A stretch of DNA of 64,000 bases from positions 1,674,001 through 1,738,000 of the forward strand of contig NZ_CP029758.2 of assembly GCF_004006395.2 (NCBI RefSeq). Direction: 5' to 3'. The stretch comes from Clostridium sp. AWRP (GTDB lineage Bacteria > Bacillota > Clostridia > Clostridiales > Clostridiaceae). Position 1 is the first letter of the stretch. Each line of letters begins with the position of its first letter. This document shows positions 34,526-43,093 of this stretch, piece by piece. Below the pieces are notes generated by a model. The model did not search any database, was not told the DNA's origin, and worked only from the letters and a program-made list of their open reading frames with translations. The position numbers and the translations under genes are program-made.

Positions 34526-35026
34526 ATGGACTATAAAATTGAAGATATGAAGAAAGAAGATTGGGAAGAAGTATCGAAAATATATTTAGAAGGTATTAAT
34601 ACAAAAAAGGCTACATTTCAGACACAGGTACCTACATGGAAGGATTGGGACAGCAGCCACCTTAAATCTTGCAGGTTAGTAGCTAGATTAGGAAATGCAG
34701 TGTTGGGGTGGGCAGCTTTAAGTCCAACATCAAGCAGATGTGTTTATGCAGGTGTTGCAGAAGTCAGTATATATATAGGAGAAGAATATAGGGGAAAAGG
34801 TATAGGAACCTCCCTTTTAGATAATCTAGTTAAATTATCTGAAAAAAGTGGACTTTGGACTTTACAATCTGGAATTATAAAAGAAAATTTACCAAGCATA
34901 GCACTGCATAAAAAATGCGGTTTTAGAGAAGTAGGTGTAAGAGAGAAACTGGGAAAGATGTGCAATAAGAAATGGTATGACGTAGTTTTAATGGAACGAA
35001 GAAGTGATACTGTAGGAATAGATTAG
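34526..35026 (+). CDS. GNAT N-acetyltransferase, ArsN1/phosphinothricin type
   Basis: A 166-residue acetyltransferase. It shows VAEVSIYIGEEYRGKGIGTS (acetyl-CoA loop) and SIALHKKCGFREVGV, the pattern of the PAT/ArsN1 group. ArsN1 acetylates the arsenical antibiotic arsinothricin; PAT enzymes acetylate phosphinothricin. Location right after arsM favours an arsenical substrate. A run of Gs (GGGGGG) forms the ribosome site. Methionine sulfoximine or another amino-acid analogue remains possible. Confidence 0.85.
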   Translation: MDYKIEDMKKEDWEEVSKIYLEGINTKKATFQTQVPTWKDWDSSHLKSCRLVARLGNAVLGWAALSPTSSRCVYAGVAEVSIYIGEEYRGKGIGTSLLDNLVKLSEKSGLWTLQSGIIKENLPSIALHKKCGFREVGVREKLGKMCNKKWYDVVLMERRSDTVGID

Positions 35027-35068
35027 CTGTTTTGTGAGATCTATTATAAATAATAAGGGGGTTATAAT

Positions 35069-35500
35069 GTGAATAAATTACAAAATGCTGCTGTTAATTT
35101 TAAAGAAGGATTTCACTGCTCTCAATGTGTCCTAGAAGCTTTCAGTGAGGAATTAGGAATTGACAAAGAGTTAGCATTAAAGATTTCCTCATGTTTTGGA
35201 GGAGGAATGTGCTTTGGTGAGACTTGCGGTGCTGTAACTGGTGCTGTAATGGCTTTAGGCCTTAAATACGGAAATATTAAAGCAGATGATAAGGCGGCAA
35301 AAGAAAAAACGTATGATGTTACAAGAGATTTTTGTGAGAAATTTAAAGAAATTAATGGTTCCATAATATGTAGAGAGCTGATGGGAGTTGATTTTGCTCA
35401 TAAAGAAAATAGAATGGTGGCAAGAGAAAAAGGGTTATTTAAAGAAAAGTGTCCTAAGTATATTAAAGATGCGATCAATATAGTGGAAACTATGATGTAG
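35069..35500 (+). CDS. C_GCAxxG_C_C family redox protein, copy 1
   Basis: A 143-residue protein of the C_GCAxxG_C_C family: HCSQCVLEAF, CFGGGMCFGETCGAVTGAVM and later CRELMG and CPKY cysteines. The family is thought to bind a metal or undergo redox chemistry, but its function is unknown. The start is a GTG, about 8 bases after GGGGG. It is the last gene in the marR-arsM-GNAT run, 42 bp after the acetyltransferase, and converges on a second family member. Confidence 0.88.
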   Translation: MNKLQNAAVNFKEGFHCSQCVLEAFSEELGIDKELALKISSCFGGGMCFGETCGAVTGAVMALGLKYGNIKADDKAAKEKTYDVTRDFCEKFKEINGSIICRELMGVDFAHKENRMVAREKGLFKEKCPKYIKDAINIVETMM

Positions 35501-35527
35501 GAAAATTATATATTTTATAAGTTAAAA

Positions 35528-35548
35528 CCTCCCGTAATGGGAGGCCTT
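35528..35548. terminator. Bidirectional terminator between two C_GCAxxG_C_C genes
   Basis: CCTCCC (35528-35533) and GGGAGG (35539-35544) form a GC stem with a 5-base loop, with A-rich sequence on the left and CCTTAT on the right. It serves the two convergent genes. Confidence 0.65.
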
Positions 35549-35564
35549 ATGCTAAAAAGGTTAA

Positions 35565-36023
35565 TTACTTCACTTCTAAATTTAACTCTCTGGCTATTAT
35601 TTTCGCTGATTCTTCTGCAACCTCTCCTGTAAAGTAAATGCATTGTTTCATATGTTCTTCAGAACCAAGGGTCATATCTTTTGTTAAAACTCTGCAGCAT
35701 AAGCATTTATGTTTATCTTTAAAAATATCATGCAGTTCTTTAGATAAAGCCATAGCTTTATTAACCCTTTCATCTTTGGGTTCGCACCTGCCAAAAAATA
35801 AACCTATTGCCATAATACCTCCGGTTACTGCACCGCAGGTACATCCAGATCCACCTATACCTACTGGGAAACCCGAAGCCATTTTTATAATGTCATCGGA
35901 TACCGGCAGGTTAAATTCATCCTTAATTGTTTTTACTATTGATTCAGAACAATAAAAATCCCCATTGCGGTAATAATTTTCTGCTGTAGTTTTTATTTTA
36001 TGTAAGTCAATGATTTTATTCAA
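35565..36023 (-). CDS. C_GCAxxG_C_C family redox protein, copy 2
   Basis: A 152-residue relative of the gene at 35069, sharing YCSESIVKTI, GCTCGAVTGGIMAIGLFFG and a CLCC motif near residue 110. The two copies are clearly diverged. It is read towards the arsM operon and has GGAGG before its ATG. The function is unknown; its place inside the arsenic island suggests a thiol/metalloid link. Confidence 0.88.
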   Translation of the reverse strand: MNKIIDLHKIKTTAENYYRNGDFYCSESIVKTIKDEFNLPVSDDIIKMASGFPVGIGGSGCTCGAVTGGIMAIGLFFGRCEPKDERVNKAMALSKELHDIFKDKHKCLCCRVLTKDMTLGSEEHMKQCIYFTGEVAEESAKIIARELNLEVK

Positions 36024-36325
36024 TGTAAGTTCCTCCTATAACATCCTTATAGCATTAAAACTGTAATATAATTTTAAGCGTTTGATATAAATCCCCCTAA
36101 TCATATATTAAATTAAATAAATTTTTCTTGCAATAATTATTATTTATATTAATAAAAGGATACTTTTGTATAAACAAATGATATAAGAGTATTTTTATAT
36201 ATTACAATAAATAGAAACATATTTAGAAAATTGATAGGCATACTTTAAAATTAAATACATAAAATGCATGTATAGATTATCATTTATATATAGATACTAA
36301 TTTTAATCGATAAAGCTATATTTTA

Positions 36326-36354
36326 TTGACTATACATAGATTATGACTTATATT
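36326..36354 (+). promoter_or_regulatory. Promoter of the arsR-arsC operon
   Basis: TTGACT (36326-36331) and TATATT (36349-36354) have a 17-bp spacer. CTATACAT occurs at about 36330 and again near 36372, flanking the start region, and could be ArsR half-sites. The rest of 36024-36325 is AT-rich without a visible gene. Confidence 0.6.
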
Positions 36355-36389
36355 ATATATATATGGATGTCTATACATGAGGTGATACT

Positions 36390-36716
36390 ATGGATAAAAA
36401 TTATGAAACTAATGCGAAAATATTTAAGGCATTATCAGATCCCAGCAGATTAAAAATTCTTGATATATTATCCTGTGGTGAAGAATGTGCTTGTGACATA
36501 CTAGAATATTTTGAGTTTACACAGCCTACTTTATCTCACCATATGAAAGTTTTGATGGAATGCGGACTTGTAGAATCTAGAAAAGAAGGTTTATGGAGTC
36601 ATTACCGTTTGAATAACAATAATGCAAACAGATTAATGTTATTTTTAATGAATATCATTACTGATACAGATGATTGTATTTGTAAAGGAAAAAGTAAACC
36701 TAATTGCTGCAAATAA
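36390..36716 (+). CDS. arsR: ArsR family arsenic-responsive repressor
   Basis: A 108-residue winged-helix repressor. The metal site GEECACDILEYF matches the ELCVCDL helix of ArsR, which binds As(III) or Sb(III) and releases DNA. The recognition helix is TQPTLSHHMKVL. The C-terminal tail has more cysteines (CICKGK, NCCK). It starts the arsR-arsC-acr3 operon, with arsC 37 bp downstream. Confidence 0.94.
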   Translation: MDKNYETNAKIFKALSDPSRLKILDILSCGEECACDILEYFEFTQPTLSHHMKVLMECGLVESRKEGLWSHYRLNNNNANRLMLFLMNIITDTDDCICKGKSKPNCCK

Positions 36717-36753
36717 CAATAAAATATTACTTTAATTAGAAGGGAGATAAATT

Positions 36754-37164
36754 ATGAAACCAAAAGTGGCATTTATATGTGTACACAATTCCTGCAGATC
36801 ACAAATGGCAGAAGCATTGGGAAAGTTATTTGCAAGTGATGCCTTTGAATCCTATTCTGCTGGTACGGAACTTAGAGATAATATAAATCAGGATGCAGTT
36901 AGAATTATAAAAGATTTGTACAGCATTAATATGAATGAAACTCAAAAATCAAAGCTGCTAAAGGATTTACCTGAGATGGATGTTGTAGTAAAAATGGGCT
37001 GTAATGTAGTTTGTCCTTTTCTTCCTGCAAAGCATACAGAAGATTGGGGGCTTGAAGACCCTACAGGTAAAAGTGATGAAGAGTTTATAAAGACAGCAAA
37101 AACCATTGAAGAAAAAGTTAAGAATTTAGCTAGAAGAATTAAAAATAATGAAATTAAATTATAG
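36754..37164 (+). CDS. arsC: Arsenate reductase, thioredoxin-coupled
   Basis: A 136-residue enzyme of the low-molecular-weight phosphatase fold. The P-loop CVHNSCRSQMAEA gives nucleophile Cys9 and Arg15; the redox pair is Cys83 and Cys87 (MGCNVVCPF). It reduces As(V) to As(III), recycling through thioredoxin. GAAGGGAG precedes its ATG. An arsA relic lies between it and acr3. Confidence 0.94.
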   Translation: MKPKVAFICVHNSCRSQMAEALGKLFASDAFESYSAGTELRDNINQDAVRIIKDLYSINMNETQKSKLLKDLPEMDVVVKMGCNVVCPFLPAKHTEDWGLEDPTGKSDEEFIKTAKTIEEKVKNLARRIKNNEIKL

Positions 37165-37185
37165 GGAGCGATATTAAATGAGTAA

Positions 37186-37359
37186 ATAAATTTAAGTCTG
37201 TTTGCAGCTAATACTACTAACAATATCCTCAAGGTAAAAGCAAATAACGAGATAACTTGGATAAATAAAGTAAGTAAAATTTCTAAAGGAAATTTTGCAG
37301 TTATCGAGTGGAAACCAGAAGAAGTAAAAGGTGATAAGTTATTAGATCTGATTAAATAA
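37186..37359 (+). pseudogene. arsA: Relic of arsA (C-terminal end)
   Basis: An open piece without a start reads INLSLFAANTTNNILKVKAN, then NEITWINKVSKISKGNFAVI, and ends KLLDLIK before TAA. It resembles the C-terminus of the ArsA arsenite-pump ATPase (INxSL, then an E-x-x-x-I segment and a GxxKLxxL end). The two ATPase domains are gone. It stands where arsA often lies, between arsC and the arsenite carrier. The remaining bases to 37442 hold only the acr3 ribosome site. Confidence 0.6.
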
Positions 37360-37442
37360 AGACTAAGTTTGATAAAAAGATATACATTCTCAATGAGGTA
37401 CTAAATGGTATTAATGATTAGGAAAATTTAGGAGGTATTATT

Positions 37443-38498
37443 ATGAGTAATCAATCATCAAAATTATCATTGCTTGATCGTTATTTAACATTGTGGATTT
37501 TTATAGCAATGGCCCTGGGAATATTTTTAGGATGGGCTTTGCCTGGTTTGTCTAATACACTGTCAAATTTATCAGTTGGAACAACATCTATTCCTATAGC
37601 TATAGGTCTTATAGTTATGATGTATCCACCACTTGCCAAAGTTAACTATAAGGAACTTGGAAAGGTTTTTCGTAATCCTAGGGTATTAACTCTTTCATTA
37701 GTTCAAAATTGGGTTATAGGACCTTTATTAATGTTTGCCTTAGCAGTTATATTTCTTAGAAATTATCCGCATTTCATGGTAGGGTTAATTCTCATAGGAC
37801 TTGCAAGATGTATTGCGATGGTAATTGTATGGAATAGTCTTGCAGATGGCGACAGCGAATATGCAGCAGCGCTAGTTGCATTTAACTCTATATTCCAGGT
37901 AGTATTTTATTCTATATTTGCTTATATATTTATTACTGTGCTGCCAAAGGCAATAGGATTACAAGGTATGCAGGTTCATGTTTCTATGGGTGAGGTGGCC
38001 TCTTCTGTGGCAATTTATTTAGGTATTCCCTTTATTGGAGGTATGCTTACAAGGCTACTTTTGGAACCTAAGAAAGGGACAGAATGGTACACTAAAACTT
38101 TTGTACCTAAAATAAGTCCCTTAGCTTTAATTGCATTATTATTTACTATAGTTATAATGTTCATGTTTAAAGGAAAATACATTATTGAGCTTCCAATGGA
38201 TGTTGTAAGAATTGCTGCTCCTTTGATTATATACTTCATAATTATGTTCTCTGTGTCTTTCTTTATAAGTTATAAATCAAAAATAGATTATCATAAAACA
38301 GTTAGTTTGTCATTTACAGCTGCAAGTAATAATTTTGAACTGGCAATTGCAGTAGCAGTAGCAGTTTTTGGCATTCAATCTCAGGAAGCTTTTACTGCTG
38401 TTATAGGACCACTAATTGAAGTACCTGTTATGATCGGACTTGTCAATGTAGCTTTATTGTGGGGAAGAAAATACTTTGGTTTAAAACAGGAAAAGTAA
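37443..38498 (+). CDS. acr3: Arsenite efflux permease, ACR3 family
   Basis: A 351-residue, ten-helix carrier of the ACR3 family. The conserved cysteine in GLARCIAMVIVWN and the glutamate in GPLIEVPVMI are both present, and NNFELAIAVA is typical. It exports As(III), here probably as a secondary carrier since arsA is decayed. TTAGGAGG precedes the ATG. It closes the arsR-arsC operon. Confidence 0.95.
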   Translation: MSNQSSKLSLLDRYLTLWIFIAMALGIFLGWALPGLSNTLSNLSVGTTSIPIAIGLIVMMYPPLAKVNYKELGKVFRNPRVLTLSLVQNWVIGPLLMFALAVIFLRNYPHFMVGLILIGLARCIAMVIVWNSLADGDSEYAAALVAFNSIFQVVFYSIFAYIFITVLPKAIGLQGMQVHVSMGEVASSVAIYLGIPFIGGMLTRLLLEPKKGTEWYTKTFVPKISPLALIALLFTIVIMFMFKGKYIIELPMDVVRIAAPLIIYFIIMFSVSFFISYKSKIDYHKTVSLSFTAASNNFELAIAVAVAVFGIQSQEAFTAVIGPLIEVPVMIGLVNVALLWGRKYFGLKQEK

Positions 38499-38499
38499 A

Positions 38500-38652
38500 A
38501 TTTTAGAATATGAAAAAGAAGGTTGGAAATTAGTTAATATTATTTCTCAATATGGAATTCAAATTTCAAGCATAGATTTATCAACGTCATTTAATACATT
38601 AGTGTTTAAAAGGGCTAGTTTAATACATATTAAACTAGCCCTTTTGGATTGA
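38500..38652 (+). pseudogene. Relic resembling DUF4177, overlapping a terminator
   Basis: A start-less open piece of about 50 codons reads EYEKEGWKLVNIISQYGIQ and later TLVFKR, the C-terminal pattern of small DUF4177 proteins. The frame then runs through the terminator hairpin. It is best read as a fragment. Confidence 0.35.
38608..38645 (+). terminator. Strong terminator after acr3
   Basis: Perfect 18-bp arms at 38608-38625 and 38628-38645, with the GGGCTAG/CTAGCCC core and A- and T-runs on the two sides. It probably works in both directions. Confidence 0.9.
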
Positions 38653-38708
38653 GTATTAATACATACTTTTAGCTATTTATGGTGTACACTTTGAAGAAAA
38701 ATATTTCA

Positions 38709-38760
38709 TTGACATAATTATATTATTAAATTATAATATAATTAAATAGTTAAATAATTA
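38709..38760 (+). promoter_or_regulatory. Consensus promoter plus 22-bp ArsR-type operator
   Basis: TTGACA (38709-38714) and TATAAT (38732-38737) are 17 bp apart. The next 22 bases (38739-38760, core AAATAGTTAAATAATTA) recur with a single change at 44666-44687, before the DGC-lipoyl operon. The site lies at the expected start of transcription, where an ArsR repressor would block it. Confidence 0.78.
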
Positions 38761-38783
38761 ATCATAAGGAGGAGGTAATATAA

Positions 38784-39077
38784 ATGTATAGTAATAAGTT
38801 CATCCCTAAAGTTTTCAAAGCATTAGGTCACCCGGTACGATATAAGATAGTAAAGTATTTAATGGATGGTCCAAAATGTGTTTGCAAGCTAAATGAAGAT
38901 ATAGAATTCAGTCAATCAAATCTTTCTCAGCATTTAAAGATATTAAAAGACGTTGGAATACTTAAATGCGAAAAGTCTGGATTAAATATAGAATATAGTA
39001 TATCCAATGATTGTGTTAAGGATATTATAAAATCGGCGGAAAAATTTATGGATTATTATTTGAATAATATAAAATAA
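38784..39077 (+). CDS. ArsR family repressor, second copy
   Basis: A 97-residue winged-helix protein. The inducer helix has GPKCVCKLNEDIEF, a CVC metal pair equivalent to ArsR, and the recognition helix is SQSNLSQHLKILK. It closely resembles the protein at 47020. It is the first gene of an operon with a mini-thioredoxin and an ArsP-like permease. The operator just upstream is also found before the DGC operon at 44.6 kb, so it may control both. Confidence 0.92.
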   Translation: MYSNKFIPKVFKALGHPVRYKIVKYLMDGPKCVCKLNEDIEFSQSNLSQHLKILKDVGILKCEKSGLNIEYSISNDCVKDIIKSAEKFMDYYLNNIK

Positions 39078-39113
39078 TAATAAAGAATCAATACAAAAAT
39101 TAGGAGGATAACT

Positions 39114-39353
39114 ATGGTAATTAAAATTTTAGGTTCAGGATGTTCAAATTGTAAAAAGCTTGAAGCAAATGCAAAGGAAGCAGTGAAAAAAATTGGAGTG
39201 GATGCAGAAATAGTAAAAGTTCAAGACATTAAAGATATTATGGATTACGGTGTTATGAGAACTCCAGCAATTGTAATAAATGAAAAAGTTAAAATGTATG
39301 GAAAAGTTTCATCAGCAGATGAAATAGTAAAATTTATTCAGGGCGAGAAATAG
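39114..39353 (+). CDS. Small thioredoxin-like protein (redox disulfide family)
   Basis: A 79-residue thioredoxin fold with a CSNC active site (LGSGCSNCKKLE) and the cis-proline in MRTPAIVIN. It belongs to the mini-thioredoxin/TrxA-like group often found with ArsR and permease genes. It may reduce the cysteine-rich partners here or deliver metalloid to the permease. AGGAGG precedes the ATG; arsR-2 is 36 bp upstream. Confidence 0.9.
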   Translation: MVIKILGSGCSNCKKLEANAKEAVKKIGVDAEIVKVQDIKDIMDYGVMRTPAIVINEKVKMYGKVSSADEIVKFIQGEK

Positions 39354-39474
39354 GTTAGGTCCTATTTCTTTTATACAATATATTAGTAATTAATAATATA
39401 ATTATGTTACTTGAATAAAGTTACATATATTTTCAATACTAAATTAAATAAGTGATTTAAAAGGGAGTGATTTT

Positions 39475-40443
39475 ATGTTTACACCAGTGCAAATGTTTGC
39501 TGATTGGTTAATTTATAATATATTTGGAATTGCTAAAGATAGTAAACTTGGCAGCTCTTTAAATTTTTTTGTGTTTGATACTATAAAAATATTTATACTT
39601 CTTTTATTAATAATTTATGCAATAACCTTTATAAGAAGTTTCTTTCCACCTGAAAAAACAAGAAAAATACTTGCTAAAAATAAAGGAAGTGCTTTCATAG
39701 GACATATTCTTGCAGCACTACTTGGAATTGTAACACCATTTTGTTCTTGTTCAGCAGTTCCACTTTTCATAGGATTTGTGGAAGCAGGAGTGCCACTTGG
39801 AGTAACTTTTTCATATTTAATTGCAGCTCCAATGGTAAATGAAGTTGCACTAGGATTATTATATGGATTATTTGGATGGAAAATAGCCCTCATATATGTA
39901 GTATCTGGTGAAATTATAGCAATAATAAGTGGAATGATCATTGGTAAATTGAAACTTGAGAAGTATGTTGAAGGCTATGTTTATGAAATGAATGTTAATA
40001 CTGATATAGATTTACCAGATCCAACAATGAAAGAAAGATTAATAGATTCTTGGAATTTTACAAAGGATTTAATTAAGAAAATATGGATATATGTAATAAT
40101 AGGTATTGCCATAGGAGGAGTAATTCATGGATGGGTTCCAGCAGGAGCATTAGCAAAATATGCTGGAAAGGATAATCCATTTGCAGTATTTATTGCAGTA
40201 GCAATAGGAATACCTCTTTATTCAAATGCTGCAGGAGTAATTCCACTTGTTAGTGAACTTACGAGGGCAGGTGTTGCTATGGGTACATCACTTTCGTTTA
40301 TGATGGCAGTTACTGCATTAAGTGTACCAGAAATGATTCTTTTAAGAAGAGTATTAAAACCTAAACTTCTTGCAGTATTTATAACAATTGTTGGACTTGG
40401 AATAATATTTACAGGGTATATGTTTAATTATATAATAGCATGA
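39475..40443 (+). CDS. Permease of the PF03773 (ArsP-like) family
   Basis: A 322-residue membrane protein with about eight helices. The signature TPFCSCSAVPLFIGFVEAGV and the second-half counterpart SNAAGVIPLVSELTRAGVAM are typical of this family, which includes ArsP, an exporter of trivalent organoarsenicals. ArsM upstream would produce such methylated arsenicals. It follows the mini-thioredoxin by 121 bp and belongs to the same run. Transport of another soft ion or thiol compound is possible. Confidence 0.88.
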   Translation: MFTPVQMFADWLIYNIFGIAKDSKLGSSLNFFVFDTIKIFILLLLIIYAITFIRSFFPPEKTRKILAKNKGSAFIGHILAALLGIVTPFCSCSAVPLFIGFVEAGVPLGVTFSYLIAAPMVNEVALGLLYGLFGWKIALIYVVSGEIIAIISGMIIGKLKLEKYVEGYVYEMNVNTDIDLPDPTMKERLIDSWNFTKDLIKKIWIYVIIGIAIGGVIHGWVPAGALAKYAGKDNPFAVFIAVAIGIPLYSNAAGVIPLVSELTRAGVAMGTSLSFMMAVTALSVPEMILLRRVLKPKLLAVFITIVGLGIIFTGYMFNYIIA

Positions 40444-40475
40444 TTTATATTGCGGATGAAAGGAAGGTTTTATAA

Positions 40476-41642
40476 ATGAAAGATAAAAATTTAAATAAAA
40501 ATAATATTGTTAAGCTATTAGGGTTAGCAGGATTTATTGTAATGGCAGATAACTGGGTAATATCACCTATACTGCCTGCTATTGCACAAAATTTAAACAT
40601 TAATATATCTAAAGCAGGGCTGTTAATTACTGCATATATGATACCTTTTGGAATATTCCAAATAATATTTGGACCACTGGCAGATAGATATGGCAAAAAG
40701 AAAGTAATAACATTTTCTATGGTTATGTTTACATTTGCAACTGGGATATGTGCTTTAGGTTCTTCGTTAACTAATTTGGCAATATATCGTGGATTAACTG
40801 GTATCTTTGCAGCTTCAGTAATGCCTATTTCACTTGCCCTAATTGGCGATATATTTCCAATTCAGGAAAGGCAGCAGGCCATAGGAATGTTTATGGGAAT
40901 ATCATTTTTAGGTCAGGGATTAAGTATGGCAGTAGGAGGAACAATAGCATACTTCCTAAATTGGAGAGGTGTATTTATAGTATATACTGTTCTTTCTTTG
41001 ATACCAACTATACTTTTAATATCAAATTATAAAAGTTTACCTTATGAAAAGAATTCCAAAAGTCAAATATTAAAACCATATTTTAGACTTATATCTAACT
41101 CAAAAAGTTTATTTACTTATTTTATAGTAATACTTGAAGGAATATTTATACTGGGTAGTTTCTCATATGCAGGCTCATATATTGCAAGTACCTATCATTA
41201 TAATTATTTGAGTATCGGTTTGATACTTACTGCTTTTGGCATTATGTCCGTTATTGGAGGAAGATTAAGTGGAAAACTTGCGAACAAATTAGGTAAGAGG
41301 AAAGTTTTAAGTACAGGCCTTTTATCTGCTGCAATTGCGGATATTATTATATTTTCTTTTGGTAATAGTATTTACTTGCTGGTTTTAGGAGTAGCACTTT
41401 TAGGGTTAGGTTTTATTTTTACTCATTCAACTTTACTTACGAGGGCCACAGAATTTGCACAGAAAGCAAGAGGCGCGGCAATGTCGTTAGTGGCATTTTG
41501 TTTTATGGGTGGAGGAGGAATTGGAACTGCTATTGGTGGAAAAATCATAGCATCCTACTCATTAAATAATTTATTTATAATATATGGATTGGGCCTATTG
41601 GCAACACTTATCTTGAGTTTTTTATTAATAAGGGATATATAA
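40476..41642 (+). CDS. MFS transporter, DHA1-like drug:H+ antiporter
   Basis: A 388-residue, twelve-helix MFS protein. The loop 2-3 motif GPLADRYGKKKV and the motif in the second half (GGRLSGKLANKLGKRKVL) are clear. It lies 32 bp after the ArsP-like permease and before a strong terminator, so it is the last gene of that operon. The substrate is unknown; an arsenical or thiol conjugate would fit the context. Confidence 0.9.
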   Translation: MKDKNLNKNNIVKLLGLAGFIVMADNWVISPILPAIAQNLNINISKAGLLITAYMIPFGIFQIIFGPLADRYGKKKVITFSMVMFTFATGICALGSSLTNLAIYRGLTGIFAASVMPISLALIGDIFPIQERQQAIGMFMGISFLGQGLSMAVGGTIAYFLNWRGVFIVYTVLSLIPTILLISNYKSLPYEKNSKSQILKPYFRLISNSKSLFTYFIVILEGIFILGSFSYAGSYIASTYHYNYLSIGLILTAFGIMSVIGGRLSGKLANKLGKRKVLSTGLLSAAIADIIIFSFGNSIYLLVLGVALLGLGFIFTHSTLLTRATEFAQKARGAAMSLVAFCFMGGGGIGTAIGGKIIASYSLNNLFIIYGLGLLATLILSFLLIRDI

Positions 41643-41673
41643 GATAATGACCAATAAGATTTAATTCACTAAA

Positions 41674-41724
41674 AAGCTAACCAAAATAAACTAATTTGTC
41701 GTTTATTTTGGTTAGCTTATTTTG
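41674..41724 (+). terminator. Strong terminator after MFS gene
   Basis: Perfect 18-bp arms at 41674-41691 and 41701-41718 with a 9-base loop, followed by ATTTTGTTTT. On the minus strand A/T runs also suit termination from the other side. Confidence 0.9.
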
Positions 41725-41753
41725 TTTTGTAATTAGTCATTAGAATTATTATT

Positions 41754-41936
41754 CTAAAATTGTAATCTTATTGCTTTTCTCAAAGCCTCTAAATCGACTA
41801 ATGCTTGTTTGTAATCATGGTTAGGCTCAAGACCAATACCACAAAAATATGTATCATTTACTAAGAAAATTAACATAGTCATATTTGTTGACTCAACGAT
41901 AAGCTTGTTTGGAGTGCCTCCATTCAAGTTTTTCAA
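41754..41936 (-). pseudogene. C-terminal gene fragment, possibly roadblock/LC7-like
   Basis: The open piece reads KNLNGGTPNKLIVESTNMTM, then LIFLVNDTYFCGIGLEPNHD and an end helix ALVDLEALRKAIRLQF. The frame is open further upstream (to about 41970) without a start or ribosome site. The strand-strand-helix pattern recalls roadblock/LC7 domains, at low confidence. It looks truncated. The gap 41937-42091 is AT-rich with no other feature. Confidence 0.35.
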
Positions 41937-42091
41937 AGATGAAAATAAGGTATTATTATTATGAAAAAATATAATAATTAGAAATCAAGTTATTAAAAAA
42001 AGATATCGTTAAACTTGATATAAGAGATTAGTTGATACGGCAAATTTAACGATAAATATATTAAAATAATGACGAGTCTTAGATTTAAAAA

Positions 42092-42280
42092 TTAAAGAAC
42101 ATTGTTACCTTTGTTGAAATCACTTTCATTTTTTGAAGGAATCATGGATAGTTGTTCAGATTGGTGCCAGAGGTTTTTTAAATTATTTTTTTCAATAAAA
42201 AGATCCATTTCTTGTTTGGTTTGAAAATCTTTAAATTGAAATTCTCCTTCTTTGTCCATAAATCTTAATCTGTAAATCAT
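42092..42280 (-). CDS. Small protein at the end of the DGC-lipoyl operon
   Basis: A 62-residue charged protein (MIYRLRFMDKEGEFQFKDFQ) with no cysteines, signal or membrane segment. Its ATG overlaps the stop of the upstream DGC gene by 4 bases, so it is translationally coupled and a genuine member of the operon. I do not recognise it. Confidence 0.75.
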   Translation of the reverse strand: MIYRLRFMDKEGEFQFKDFQTKQEMDLFIEKNNLKNLWHQSEQLSMIPSKNESDFNKGNNVL

Positions 42281-42690
42281 TTTTCAATCTCCGGCGTTAT
42301 TTTATCAAACTTCTGACATATCTCATCTGCAACCTTGTCCACCATTTGGTAGTGTTCTTTTTTTAAATCTTTAGAAGAAACAATTTTACTTAAAGCAGCA
42401 TCTTCTCCTAATACATCAGAAACAATTACAGTATTACTTACTTTTCCGCTGTACTTTTCTGTTGCTCTTTTAGCACAGCATTTGCTGCATCCATCTACAG
42501 TAATTACAGGATAAGCCTTTGCAAAAGATCTTTCTTCTTCTCCACCAGCAAGATACAAAGGCAGGCACAGAGTAACAGTTTTATCCTTACGGAGTTTTTC
42601 TAGCATTTTCCTAGTAGCTAATCTTGCAATTGTACCTCCCAGACATTCTTCACCACTACAGGATAATACTCCAATTTTTGTTTCAGCCAT
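42277..42690 (-). CDS. DGC-domain putative zinc-binding protein, third copy
   Basis: A 137-residue protein of the DGC family (PF08859). An N-terminal CSGEECLGG and the signature VDGCSKCCAKRA should form a four-cysteine metal site. ATG 42690 begins one base after the stop of the upstream DGC gene, with AGGAGG inside that gene; an ATG at 42699 would be too close. DGC proteins have no proven function; they often occur with redox and sulfur genes. It is one of three DGC units in this operon. Confidence 0.88.
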   Translation of the reverse strand: MAETKIGVLSCSGEECLGGTIARLATRKMLEKLRKDKTVTLCLPLYLAGGEEERSFAKAYPVITVDGCSKCCAKRATEKYSGKVSNTVIVSDVLGEDAALSKIVSSKDLKKEHYQMVDKVADEICQKFDKITPEIEK

Positions 42691-42691
42691 A

Positions 42692-43093
42692 CTATTCATC
42701 CTCCTTTACTATTTCATCAACTTTTGTGCAAATTTTTTTGGATAACTCATCAATTAGTTTCCATCCATCGTCTGTGAGTGTTGTGGCAGTACCAGCATCT
42801 ACACCTTTGTGAGTTTTCATTTGATCTACAGTTTTATATCGAGCTTTTACTATGCCGCCAGCAAGAGTAGCATTTTTATAAGCACAGTGTTTTGGACAGC
42901 CATCTATGGTTATGCAGGAATATCCTTCTATTTTTTGTTTTGCATCAGCATCGCCTGTTACTATATGACCAAGACAAACTGTTTCAGTTTCATTAGGCTT
43001 TAACTCATTTGTAATTTCTAGGGCTGTTTCCCTTGCCATAAGGCCAAATACTTTACCTATACCACTGCATGCTATAATTTTTACTTTAGACAT
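42692..43093 (-). CDS. DGC-domain putative zinc-binding protein, second copy
   Basis: A 133-residue DGC protein with IACSGIGKVFGLMARETALE, then VCLG and the signature IDGCPKHCAYKNA. ATG 43093 lies within the last codons of the upstream fusion gene (8-base overlap) and follows AAAGGTGG. It is clearly diverged from the other two DGC units. The predicted role is metal- or persulfide-type thiol chemistry, not established. Confidence 0.88.
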   Translation of the reverse strand: MSKVKIIACSGIGKVFGLMARETALEITNELKPNETETVCLGHIVTGDADAKQKIEGYSCITIDGCPKHCAYKNATLAGGIVKARYKTVDQMKTHKGVDAGTATTLTDDGWKLIDELSKKICTKVDEIVKEDE

